From Massilia sp. UMI-21 (GTDB lineage: Bacteria; Pseudomonadota; Gammaproteobacteria; Burkholderiales; Burkholderiaceae_D), in the NCBI GenBank assembly GCA_015277795.1, contig CP063848.1, positions 1,736,001 through 1,800,000 of the forward strand: 64,000 bases of DNA. Direction: 5' to 3'. The position numbers were made by a program, and so were the translations under genes. How positions within the stretch are numbered: position 1 is the stretch's first letter; each line of letters begins with the position of its first letter. Of this stretch, positions 50,460-58,279 are shown piece after piece. The notes beneath the pieces were generated by a model, which was given only the letters and a program-made list of their open reading frames with translations, searched no databases and was not told where the DNA came from.

Positions 50460-50506
50460 GTGCCCGTCCTGCTCCACTGGCGGTTACGGGGTGCTGCCAA
50501 ACACAT
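50456..50506 (-). CDS. short upstream ORF before the kinase gene (possible leader peptide)
   Basis: 16 codons, MCLAAPRNRQWSRTGT, with a strong AAGGAG ribosome-binding site 5 bases before its ATG. The stop TGA overlaps the kinase ATG (ATGA). The kinase start itself has no good Shine-Dalgarno, so translation may reach it by coupling through this ORF. The gene for the regulator has the same AAGGAGATAC segment but there it serves the real start. Confidence 0.35.
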   Translation of the reverse strand: MCLAAPRNRQWSRTGT

Positions 50507-50588
50507 AGTATCTCCTTGACAGCATTGTATAGGAGCAAAGAACTATATTGCTCGCTGATTGCGCGTTCATCGCTCGCTTCCGCAGTCT

Positions 50589-50605
50589 TACAAATTGATG
50601 ACAAT
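50589..50605. promoter_or_regulatory. candidate response-regulator box in the kinase-lipoprotein intergenic region
   Basis: TACAAATTGATGACAAT matches TACAGTTTGATGACAAT upstream of the regulator gene (54064-54080) at 15 of 17 positions. TACA and GACA half-sites 11 bases apart are typical of OmpR/PhoB-family direct repeats. Both genes also have TATACAAT on the minus strand (50524-50531 and 54008-54015) downstream of the box. Confidence 0.5.
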
Positions 50606-50690
50606 TCATCGACAGTTCGAGGGGGAATGGATGGACACGACTCCTTACCATGGGAAGCATCAGGTTAAGGATTATCTGGTTTTCCGTTTG

Positions 50691-50724
50691 CCCGCCTGAT
50701 ATGCGAGTGTCGGCGGGTTTTTTT
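50691..50724 (+). terminator. terminator-like hairpin in the lipoprotein leader
   Basis: Stem CCCGCC (50691-50696) / GGCGGG (50712-50717), 15-base loop, then seven T. It lies about 60 bases before the lipoprotein start on its own strand, where a terminator would act as an attenuator or end a short RNA. Confidence 0.45.
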
Positions 50725-50782
50725 ATTCCTAAGGAAACGATCGGTGCGCCCCGGGCACCGGCTACGCGTGGAGAAGAAAAAG

Positions 50783-51637
50783 ATGAGCTTGGTTGGACGC
50801 ACTCTTGTCACCGCCGCGGTAGCCGGCCTGGTCCTGGCGGCCTGCGGTGGCGGTAACATCGACGGCAGCACCGTCACGAGCCGGCAGGCCGGCCAGGGCA
50901 TCACCGTCGGCGAGCCCAATGGGGGCGTTCCGGTCGTTTCCGAGTACATCCAGATGGCCCAGGAGGCGTCGTGCGCCTCGACCCGCAACAAGCTGTATGT
51001 TGTCGACAGCAAGTACGTGCTGTGGGACCGCGCCGGCAACTGCGCCGACAACGCGTACGGCCAGGTCTTGATGGGCCCGACGCCGCAAGCCGTGCTGTGC
51101 TCGGCAGGCCAGACCATCGCCGGCCCACGCACCAGCTGCACCGACGCCACCCTGCGTCCGCTGTTCGACACCATGCTGGAGAACCTCGACAAGGCCGACC
51201 TCGGACTGGGCGCCGGTCACCAGGTCGAGCCGGTCGATTTCCTGCCCAAGTCGGGCAGCCCGATCGCCTACCAGACCATCGTGAGCGAGCGCTTTTCCAA
51301 GATCGCGACCCCGCGCGAGGTCGTGATCAAGGACGCCGCCGCCTGGACGGCCCTGTGGGCCGAACACGCCGGCTCGGAGGTGGCGCTGCCGAAGGTCGAT
51401 TTCAGCCGGCAGATGGTGATCGGCGTGTTCCGCGGCGCCCAGCCCGACGGCTGCCGTACGACCGCGATCTCCGCGGTGGACTTCCGCGACGGCAAACTCA
51501 ACGTGCTTTATGTCGATACCGTGCCGGGGCCCGGCATGGTCTGCAGCATGGCGGTCGTTCATCCGGCGGCCCTGGTGATCGTGAACCGCAGCGAGGCGCC
51601 GGTACACTTTATTCGTGAAGTGCGTACCCTGCAGTAA
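50783..51637 (+). CDS. outer-envelope lipoprotein, hypothetical
   Basis: 284 residues from MSLVGRTLVTAAVAGLVLAAC; the lipobox is LAAC (Cys21), so the mature protein is lipid-modified. A Cys-containing N-terminal half (about 60-140) is followed by a second domain (about 170-284) with VIKDAAAWTALWAEHAG and SRQMVIGVFRGAQPDGC, resembling protease-complex (PrcB)-like folds. No enzyme motif. Divergent from the sensor kinase and downstream of the candidate regulator box, so probably under its control. Confidence 0.75.
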   Translation: MSLVGRTLVTAAVAGLVLAACGGGNIDGSTVTSRQAGQGITVGEPNGGVPVVSEYIQMAQEASCASTRNKLYVVDSKYVLWDRAGNCADNAYGQVLMGPTPQAVLCSAGQTIAGPRTSCTDATLRPLFDTMLENLDKADLGLGAGHQVEPVDFLPKSGSPIAYQTIVSERFSKIATPREVVIKDAAAWTALWAEHAGSEVALPKVDFSRQMVIGVFRGAQPDGCRTTAISAVDFRDGKLNVLYVDTVPGPGMVCSMAVVHPAALVIVNRSEAPVHFIREVRTLQ

Positions 51638-51704
51638 CAATTCGTGAGAGTTCGTCTTGCTCGACGTAAAATATCGGATCGCCGAACTCTCGATTGTTGA
51701 ATAC

Positions 51705-52547
51705 ATGAAAAAGCTTTTCGCCTTGGTCCTGGTCGTCTCGGGCAGCGCCGCAAGCGCACAGACGCCGACCACCAACCCGATGCCCGATGGCAGCCGCGAT
51801 ATGTATGCGGGGCTGGGCGTCGTGTCGGCACCGCGGTACGAGGGGGCGGACAGCAGGAAAACCAGGGCATTGCCGCTGCTTCAGGTCCAGTGGAGCAATG
51901 GTGTGTTCGTGTCGGGCATGAGTGCGGGGATGCACCTGTCGTCCAGCCCGACCGTCGAATATGGACCGCTGCTGTCGCTGCATCCGCGCCGCAGCGAATC
52001 GGGCTCCGGCGGCGAGCTCGGCGGCTTCGAGGGCGCGGGCATGCTGCCGATCGCCGTGCGCACCTTTGCCAGCGGCAATCCGCTGGCCGGCATGGGCGAG
52101 ATCAAGGCGCGCCCGGAAGCGGGCGCCTTCTTCAACCATTACCTGTCGCCGGTATGGCGCCTGACCAGCAGCGTACAGGCCGGCGCCGGCAACGACCGCA
52201 AGGGCGTGCGCGCCGAACTGGGTATCCAGCGCCTGGCGATGCAGGTGGCCCCGCACCACACGGTGTCGGTATCGGCCGGCCTCGGCTTCGCCAACCGGGC
52301 TTACCAACAGAGCTACTTCGGCGTCACCGCCGCGCAGGCCGAGTCCAGCGGCAATCCCGCCTACCGTCCGGAAGGCGGCCTGAAAGACATGCACATCGGC
52401 GCGCGCTGGAACTGGGCGCTGTCGCCGTCCTGGATGCTGAGCTCGAGCGTGCAGGCGTCGCGCCTGGCGGGCGATGCGCGCCGCAGCCCGCTCGTCGAGC
52501 GGCCCAACAACCTGACGGTTTCGACCGCCTTCGCCTACCGCTTCTGA
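51705..52547 (+). CDS. MipA/OmpV-family outer membrane protein
   Basis: 280 residues from MKKLFALVLVVSGSAASA, signal peptide cleaved after ASA. The mature part has alternating beta-barrel-type strands beginning MYAGLGVVSAPRYEGADSRK, the MipA/OmpV signature, and ends AFAYRF with a C-terminal Phe. MipA scaffolds MltA and PBP1B in E. coli; OmpV members are porin-like. 67 bases downstream of the lipoprotein, and overlapping the next gene by one base. Confidence 0.9.
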   Translation: MKKLFALVLVVSGSAASAQTPTTNPMPDGSRDMYAGLGVVSAPRYEGADSRKTRALPLLQVQWSNGVFVSGMSAGMHLSSSPTVEYGPLLSLHPRRSESGSGGELGGFEGAGMLPIAVRTFASGNPLAGMGEIKARPEAGAFFNHYLSPVWRLTSSVQAGAGNDRKGVRAELGIQRLAMQVAPHHTVSVSAGLGFANRAYQQSYFGVTAAQAESSGNPAYRPEGGLKDMHIGARWNWALSPSWMLSSSVQASRLAGDARRSPLVERPNNLTVSTAFAYRF

Positions 52548-53269
52548 TGATGCGACTCGCACACGCCACCGCATGCGTTTGTCTCCTGGGCACGGCCACC
52601 CTGGCCGCGGCACAGGCGCAGCCGCACGCGTCGGAGTGGGCCAGCTACCGCGATGCCTACCGGTCGGTGGTGGTGTTCGAAAAATACGGCGGCCCCAAGA
52701 GCCTGCTGCAAAACCACGTGCAACTGGTGCCGCGTGAGCCTGGCGCGCTGCGGGCCGCCCTGGACGATGCCCCGCGGATGGGCCTGCAACTGGTGCTGAG
52801 CGGCAAGACCGTGCAGACCAGCCTCGCGCTCGATCCGCTGGGGCGCGGTGTACTGCCGCTGGTAAAGGCGGCCTACGACGAGAACGCCGTACTGGCGCCG
52901 AGCCGCCGCATCGGTCCGTTCAGCCTGCGCTCGCGGGTGACGATCGCCGCCCAGGCCGACAATACCTATGACAGCGCCGAACTGCGCGCCGCCTGCGAAC
53001 AGGCGCTCGGCTTTGCCCGCCACATCGATGCCACGGCGCGCTCGCGCCAGTGCGTGGGCGTGCGCATGGTGTTTCCGAAAAAGGGCGTGGAGACCTCGGT
53101 CAAGCTGCGCCGTGCCGAGGGCGAGCAGCCGCTGCCGGTGGCGCCGGGGCCGGCCTTCGGCGGCGACATGGACGCGGATTTTCCGTCCGCCACCTACCGT
53201 TTCGGTCCGGAGCGCGCCCAGGTGATTACGTTTAGCGCGCCGCTGGCGATCGTGCCGCTGTTCGAATAA
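52547..53269 (+). CDS. periplasmic hypothetical protein of the MipA operon
   Basis: 240 residues from MMRLAHATACVCLLGTATLA, signal peptide cleaved near AAAQA. The mature protein has a few regular features: SVVVFEKYGGPKSLLQNHVQ, LGRGVLPLVKAAYDENAVL, and a repeating Arg/Ser region. No family recognised with certainty. Its first codon overlaps the mipA stop (TGATG), so it is translated together with the barrel protein and may be its periplasmic partner. The gene ends 27 bases before the end of the converging regulator gene. Confidence 0.72.
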   Translation: MMRLAHATACVCLLGTATLAAAQAQPHASEWASYRDAYRSVVVFEKYGGPKSLLQNHVQLVPREPGALRAALDDAPRMGLQLVLSGKTVQTSLALDPLGRGVLPLVKAAYDENAVLAPSRRIGPFSLRSRVTIAAQADNTYDSAELRAACEQALGFARHIDATARSRQCVGVRMVFPKKGVETSVKLRRAEGEQPLPVAPGPAFGGDMDADFPSATYRFGPERAQVITFSAPLAIVPLFE

Positions 53270-53295
53270 AGCGGCCGCACACCCCGCAGGAAGTC

Positions 53296-53985
53296 TCAGT
53301 CCCAGGCGGAAGGCGAGAACAGGTAGCCTTCGCCCCACACCGTCTTGATCTTCTCCGAGTCGGCATCCTCGAACTTGCGGCGCAGCTTCGAGATGCAGTT
53401 GTCGATACTGCGGTCCAGGCCGTCGAACTCGATGCCGCGCATCTTCTTGAGCAGGGCGTCGCGCGAGAGCACGCGGCCGGCCGCCTCGGCCAGCACCAGC
53501 AGCAGCTTGTATTCGGTATTCGACAGCACGCAGGTTTCGCCGCGCCAGACCACGCTGCGGTCGCTGGTGACGATCCGCAGCGCGCCGAACTGCAGCACGC
53601 GCGCATCGAGGCCGCCCTTGGCCTGGGTGGTGCGCCGCATCAGGGCGCGCAGGCGCGCCAGCAGCACCCGCGGCTGCACCGGCTTGTTGACGAAATCGTC
53701 CGCGCCCTGTTCCAGGCCCGAGACTTCGTCGTAGGAGTCTTCGCGCGCGGTCAGGATCAGGATCGGCACTTCGGACATCTCGCGGATCTGGCGGCACACC
53801 ACCATGCCGTCCAGGCCCGGCAGCATCAGGTCGAGCACCACGACGTCGGGCGACAGCGCCTTGAAGCGTTCCAGCGCCCCGTCGCCGCGGCTGACCAGGT
53901 CGACCGCGAATTCATAGCCAGACAGGTATTCGGTGACGAGTTCCGCCAAACGCGCATCGTCTTCCACCAGCATCACTCGGTACAT
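53296..53985 (-). CDS. OmpR-family response regulator (RstA-like)
   Basis: 229 residues from MYRVMLVEDDARLAEL. Receiver domain with acidic pocket Asp9/Asp10, phosphoacceptor Asp52 (VVVLDLMLPG), Thr81-type LILTAREDS, and Lys (FVNKPVQP). C-terminal winged helix with LSNTEYKLLLVLAEAAG, SIDNCISKLRRKFED and TVWGEGYLF. Same strand as the kinase gene at 49158. The ATG is preceded by GAAGGAGATACGAG. Confidence 0.95.
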   Translation of the reverse strand: MYRVMLVEDDARLAELVTEYLSGYEFAVDLVSRGDGALERFKALSPDVVVLDLMLPGLDGMVVCRQIREMSEVPILILTAREDSYDEVSGLEQGADDFVNKPVQPRVLLARLRALMRRTTQAKGGLDARVLQFGALRIVTSDRSVVWRGETCVLSNTEYKLLLVLAEAAGRVLSRDALLKKMRGIEFDGLDRSIDNCISKLRRKFEDADSEKIKTVWGEGYLFSPSAWD

Positions 53986-54063
53986 TCTCGTATCTCCTTC
54001 GTCCGAGATTGTATAAGACTCAATGCTTGATGGCACAGCCCCTACAAAGGGGGGACATTTGCA

Positions 54064-54080
54064 TACAGTTTGATGACAAT
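54064..54080. promoter_or_regulatory. candidate response-regulator box upstream of its own gene
   Basis: TACAGTTTGATGACAAT, the partner of the box at 50589-50605 (15 of 17 identical). It lies about 80 bases upstream of the regulator ATG, with TATACAAT (54008-54015, minus strand) between, which suggests autoregulation. Confidence 0.5.
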
Positions 54081-54199
54081 GATGGGGCCAGGCGCCGCCA
54101 TGGCGACGGTGACCGGACGCGGTCGGCAGCGGTCGGCAGGGGCACGCGCCCGGTGCCGACGCCACCTGGCCACCGGCCGCCGCCGGCGTCAAGTCGCGG

Positions 54200-55492
54200 T
54201 CAGCGCGTTGGCCGCACCCGCCACACGGTGTTCGACAGGTCGTCCGCAATGATCAGCGCACCGCGCGGATCGACGGTGACACCCACCGGCCGTCCACGGG
54301 TCTTGCCTTCGGCATCACGGAAGCCGGTGGCGAAGTCGATCGGCTTGCCGGACGGGACCCCGTTGCTGAAGGGCACGAAGATGACCTTGTAACCGACAGG
54401 ATCGGCACGGTTCCAACTGCCGTGTTCGCCAATGAATGCGCCGTTCGCATAGGCTGCGCCCATCGCCGGCACGGAAAAGTCCAGGCCGAGCGCGGCGACG
54501 TGCGAACCCAGGCTGTAGTCGGGCTTGATGGCGGCGGCGACCTTTTCAGGATTCTGCGGCTTGACGCGGGGATCGACGTTCTGTCCCCAGTAACTGTAGG
54601 GCCAGCCATAGAAACCACCTTCGCGCACCGAGGTCAGGTAATCCGGCACCAGGTCCGGCCCCAGCTCGTCACGCTCGTTGGCGACCGCCCACAACTGCTT
54701 GGTGTCGGGCTGGAAGGCCAGGGCGGTCGGATTGCGCACGCCGGTGGCATACGGCTTGTATGCGCCGGTCTCGGCATCGACCTGCCAGATCATGGCGCGG
54801 TCGACTTCGGCGTCCATGCCGCGCTCGGTGATATTGCTGTTCGAGCCGATCCCGACATACAGGAAGCGCCCGTCCGGGCTGATCGCGAGCGACTTGGTCC
54901 AGTGGTGGTTGATTTCGGAAGGCAGTTTCGTGACGCTGACCGGCGGGCCGCCGGCCTTGGTCTGGCCGTCCTGGTAGTCGAAGCGGACCAGCTCGTCCTG
55001 GTTGGCGACATACAGCTTGTTATTGGCATACGCCAGCCCGTAAGGGGCGTTGAGCTTGTCGGCGAACACCGTTGCGAGCTCATAGCGGCCGTCGCCGTCG
55101 GCGTCGCGCAGCAGGGTCAGTCGATTGCCGCCCTTGACCTGGGTGTTCCCCTTGGCCTTGATATAGCCGGCAATGATGTCTTTGGGTTTCAGCTTGGGTG
55201 CATTGCCGCCGCGTCCTTCCGCCACCAGGATATCGCCATTCGGAAGAACCAGCGTCTGGCGCGGGATTTTCAGGCCGGTGGCGATGGCCTCGATCGTGAA
55301 GCCCTCGGGTACGACCGGCTTCTGCTGGCCCCATTCGGCCGGTTCGGCAATTTTCATGTTCGGCAGCAAGCCGCGCTGCGGCGCCGGCAATTTCGGGTCC
55401 GGTCCGCGTGCCTGGATGCTTTCGCCCTTCTCGGAGCACGCGTTCAACAGCAGCGTCATGCCCAATAATGTCACGATGCGCAATGGCGTCAT
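54200..55492 (-). CDS. PQQ-type sugar/sorbosone dehydrogenase-like lipoprotein
   Basis: 430 residues from MTPLRIVTLLGMTLLLNACS; the lipobox is LNAC (Cys19). The mature part is a six-bladed beta-propeller of the soluble glucose dehydrogenase/sorbosone dehydrogenase type: FTIEAIATGLKIPRQTLVLP, LLRDADGDGRYE, APYGLAYANNKLYVAN, HHWTKSLAISPDGRFLYVGI and GEHGSWNRADP. It probably oxidises sugars or aldoses with PQQ in the periplasm; the cofactor-synthesis genes are not here. Its start overlaps the stop of the upstream membrane gene (ATGA). Confidence 0.88.
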   Translation of the reverse strand: MTPLRIVTLLGMTLLLNACSEKGESIQARGPDPKLPAPQRGLLPNMKIAEPAEWGQQKPVVPEGFTIEAIATGLKIPRQTLVLPNGDILVAEGRGGNAPKLKPKDIIAGYIKAKGNTQVKGGNRLTLLRDADGDGRYELATVFADKLNAPYGLAYANNKLYVANQDELVRFDYQDGQTKAGGPPVSVTKLPSEINHHWTKSLAISPDGRFLYVGIGSNSNITERGMDAEVDRAMIWQVDAETGAYKPYATGVRNPTALAFQPDTKQLWAVANERDELGPDLVPDYLTSVREGGFYGWPYSYWGQNVDPRVKPQNPEKVAAAIKPDYSLGSHVAALGLDFSVPAMGAAYANGAFIGEHGSWNRADPVGYKVIFVPFSNGVPSGKPIDFATGFRDAEGKTRGRPVGVTVDPRGALIIADDLSNTVWRVRPTR

Positions 55493-55920
55493 TGTGTGTC
55501 TCCCGAATGTGGGTTGAAACGCAGCCAGGCCGCGATGCAGATCAGGATCGCGACGACCACCGAGAGGATCAGACTGGCGGGCATGGCGGCCCAGGCATCC
55601 TTCGCGTGTTCGAAGGCATTGACCAGCCCAAGCACCCAGGTCACCAGCAGCAGCACGAAGTACGCCAGGGTGCGGCCCGCCTTGCGCTCGGCGCGGACCA
55701 GGCTCACCAGCGCGAACACGAGCGCCAAACCCGAGAACAGCAGACCGCCGGCAACCAGCCATGACGCGAAGATGGTCCACTGGATGTGGTAGGTGTTGTA
55801 GTAGGCAAAGTCGCTCAGCAGGGCGCCGAGAAACAGGGAAACGCTGCCGCCGAGCAGGATCGCATGGACCGGACCTGGCGGGCTGCGATAGATGGCGTGA
55901 GCCGTCGTAACGGAAGACAT
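55489..55920 (-). CDS. four-helix membrane protein (DUF2231-like), coupled to the sugar dehydrogenase
   Basis: 143 residues from MSSVTTAHAIYRSPPGPVHA; a good ribosome-binding site AAGGACT precedes it. Four membrane helices (about 18-38, 46-70, 82-100 and 112-134). PPGPVHAILLGGSVSLFLGA with Pro/His near the N-terminus matches DUF2231 membrane domains, found next to redox enzymes and cytochromes. It may bind heme or pass electrons for the coupled dehydrogenase; this is inference. Confidence 0.75.
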   Translation of the reverse strand: MSSVTTAHAIYRSPPGPVHAILLGGSVSLFLGALLSDFAYYNTYHIQWTIFASWLVAGGLLFSGLALVFALVSLVRAERKAGRTLAYFVLLLVTWVLGLVNAFEHAKDAWAAMPASLILSVVVAILICIAAWLRFNPHSGDTQ

Positions 55921-56020
55921 GGTGAGTCCTTGATGATGAAATGACAAGTCACATCATACGGACTAGTTCAAATTCCTGGCGCATGCTTGCGCCCATGGCG
56001 GGATGCGTGGCCCATCATGC

Positions 56021-56047
56021 AAGTGGCCCGCACTGGGCGGGCCACTT
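56021..56047 (-). terminator. hairpin downstream of sodB
   Basis: Perfect 11-bp stem AAGTGGCCCGC / GCGGGCCACTT with a 5-base loop, 34 bases after the sodB stop. No T-run follows on the minus strand, so it is either an imperfect terminator or a stabilising hairpin. Confidence 0.5.
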
Positions 56048-56080
56048 GTCGTGCTCGTCAAGACGCTTGAGGAGAACGGC

Positions 56081-56659
56081 TTACGCCATGTTCTGGTTCA
56101 CGAAGTCCCAGTTCGCCACGTTCCAGAACGCGTCCAGGAACTTGGCGCGGGCGTTGCGGTAGTCGATGTAGTAGGCGTGTTCCCAGACGTCGGCGGTCAG
56201 GAGCGGCTTGTCCGTGGTGGTCAGCGGGGTGCCGGCGTTCGAGGTGTTGACGATGTCGACGCTGCCGTCGGTCTTTTGCACCAGCCAGGTCCAGCCCGAG
56301 CCGAAGTTGCCCAGGGCCGACTTGTTGAACTCTTCCTTGAACTTGTCGAACGAGCCCCACTTGGCGTTGATGGCGTCAAGCGCCTTGCCGCTCGGTGCGC
56401 CGGCGCCGTTCGGGGTCATGCAGTTCCAGAAGAAGGTATGGTTCCAGACCTGGGCCGAGTTGTTGAACACACCGCCCGAGGACTTCTTGATGATCTCTTC
56501 CAGGGACATGTTTTCGTACTCGGTCCCCTTGATCATGTTGTTCAGGTTGGTGACATAGGTCTGGTGGTGCTTGCCGTAGTGGTATTCCAGGGTCTCGGCC
56601 GAGATGTGCGGCTGCAGGGCGTCTTTGGCGTAAGGCAGCGGCGGCAGGGTATGTTCCAT
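56081..56659 (-). CDS. sodB: superoxide dismutase (Fe type)
   Basis: 192 residues. Metal ligands can be seen in [10 protein letters not shown] (His27), [11 protein letters not shown] (His74), and [13 protein letters not shown] (Asp/His). [12 protein letters not shown] and the Ala/Gln pattern favour iron over manganese. Cytosolic defence against superoxide. Located 95 bases downstream of xseA on the same strand, the usual Burkholderiales neighbour. Confidence 0.97.
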   Translation of the reverse strand: MEHTLPPLPYAKDALQPHISAETLEYHYGKHHQTYVTNLNNMIKGTEYENMSLEEIIKKSSGGVFNNSAQVWNHTFFWNCMTPNGAGAPSGKALDAINAKWGSFDKFKEEFNKSALGNFGSGWTWLVQKTDGSVDIVNTSNAGTPLTTTDKPLLTADVWEHAYYIDYRNARAKFLDAFWNVANWDFVNQNMA

Positions 56660-56754
56660 GTTTTATTCCTTGTGCGTTGGTTGGACAGGTTTTGTTCCAG
56701 AGCGGCGTTATTCTAAACCGGATGACCGGATGTTGCATGCTTGGCCAGTCGTAC

Positions 56755-58128
56755 TCACTCGGGTGCTGCTCCCGGCACGGCTTGTACGCTCGACACCACG
56801 ATCTCGGCGCTGCCGCCGGCCAGTCGGACCTTCAGCTTGTTGCGCGCCTTGACCTGCGCCGGGTCGCGCAGCACCTCGCCCCTGGCATTGCGTACGATCG
56901 CGTAGCCGCGCTCGAGCGTGCGTTGCGGGTTCAGCAGCTCGAGCTGGGCCGCCAGCGCATGCAGGGCATCGCGCCGCTGTTTGATACTGTTGCACAGACT
57001 GGTATTCAGGTAGCGCCCGTCAGCCAGCAGCTGGGCGCGCAGGGCCCGCATGTCGGGCCGGTGGCGCATCCAGCGCTGCTGCAGCTGGGCCAGCACCAGG
57101 TTCTGGCGGTTGACCGGGGTGCGCACCGCATGGGTCAGCGCGGCCGCCATCGACAGCAGTTTCACGCGCTGGTGGCGAATCTGGGCCGAGGGGTTCAGCA
57201 GGCGGCGGCCGAGCCCGTCCAGTCCCTGGCTGGCTTCCGACAGCGTGCGGCGCATGGCGCGGCGCAGGTCCTGGGCGTCGCCCGACAGCGAGGCCAGCCA
57301 GTCGGTACGCGGCGTGGCCGCCAGTTCGGCGGCGGCGGTCGGGGTGGCGGCGCGCACGTCGGCGGCGAAGTCGGCGATGGTGACGTCGGTCTCGTGGCCC
57401 ACGCCCGAGATCACCGGGATCTGGCAGGCGTCGATGGCGCGCGCCACGCATTCTTCGTTAAAACTCCACAGGTCTTCGATCGAGCCGCCGCCGCGGCACA
57501 CCAGCAGCACGTCGGCTTCCCCGCGGCGCGATGCCGTCATGATGGCTTCGGCGATCTTGTCGGCGGCGAACTGGCCCTGCACCGGGGCCGGGTACAGGAT
57601 CACGTGCACGTGCGGCGCGCGTCGGCGCAGCGCGGTCAGCACGTCGCGCAGGGCGGCCGCCTGCGGGCTGGTGACGATGCCGACGGTGCGCGGGAACAGC
57701 GGCAGCGGGCGCTTGCGTTCGGCATCGAACAGGCCCTGGCCCGACAGCTTTTCCTTGAGCCTCAGGAAGGCTTCGTAGAGCTGGCCCACGCCGGCGCGGC
57801 GGATGGTCTCGACATTGATCTGGTAGTCGCCGCGCGCCCCGTACAGGGTGACCAGGGCGCGCACCTCGACCTTGTCGCCTTCGCGCGGATGGAAGCCGGC
57901 GTATTGGGCGCGGCTGCGGAACATGACCGCGCGCACCTGGGCGGCATCGTCCTTCAGCGTGAAGTACCAGTGGCCGGAACTGGCGCGCGTGAAGTTCGAG
58001 ATTTCGCCGCCGATCCAGACCAGCGGAAAACTTCGTTCGAGCAGGCGCGCCACCTGCTGGTTCAGGGCGCTCACGCTCAGGACGGGCGGGGCGGTGTAGG
58101 CGGGGTCGGCATCGCGGGGGGATTCCAT
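56755..58128 (-). CDS. xseA: exodeoxyribonuclease VII large subunit
   Basis: 457 residues. N-terminal OB fold ([20 protein letters not shown], then [20 protein letters not shown]) followed by the nuclease core ([52 protein letters not shown]) and a long coiled coil. It degrades single-stranded DNA with XseB. Its upstream region (plus-strand side beyond 58128) is the repeat array described below, so array proteins could also affect its promoter. Confidence 0.97.
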   Translation of the reverse strand: MESPRDADPAYTAPPVLSVSALNQQVARLLERSFPLVWIGGEISNFTRASSGHWYFTLKDDAAQVRAVMFRSRAQYAGFHPREGDKVEVRALVTLYGARGDYQINVETIRRAGVGQLYEAFLRLKEKLSGQGLFDAERKRPLPLFPRTVGIVTSPQAAALRDVLTALRRRAPHVHVILYPAPVQGQFAADKIAEAIMTASRRGEADVLLVCRGGGSIEDLWSFNEECVARAIDACQIPVISGVGHETDVTIADFAADVRAATPTAAAELAATPRTDWLASLSGDAQDLRRAMRRTLSEASQGLDGLGRRLLNPSAQIRHQRVKLLSMAAALTHAVRTPVNRQNLVLAQLQQRWMRHRPDMRALRAQLLADGRYLNTSLCNSIKQRRDALHALAAQLELLNPQRTLERGYAIVRNARGEVLRDPAQVKARNKLKVRLAGGSAEIVVSSVQAVPGAAPE

Positions 58129-58279
58129 GGGGCGGCTCGGTAGACGGCAAAAGGGATGCTTATGTCATATCCTGGCGAAAACGACAAGGGCTGTCTGCAG
58201 GCGTGCGCGGCCGGCGCGATGCTTGCAGCATTTCACCCTAAGTTGCCGTTTTTCAATGCATTCTATTGAAACCGTTTTA

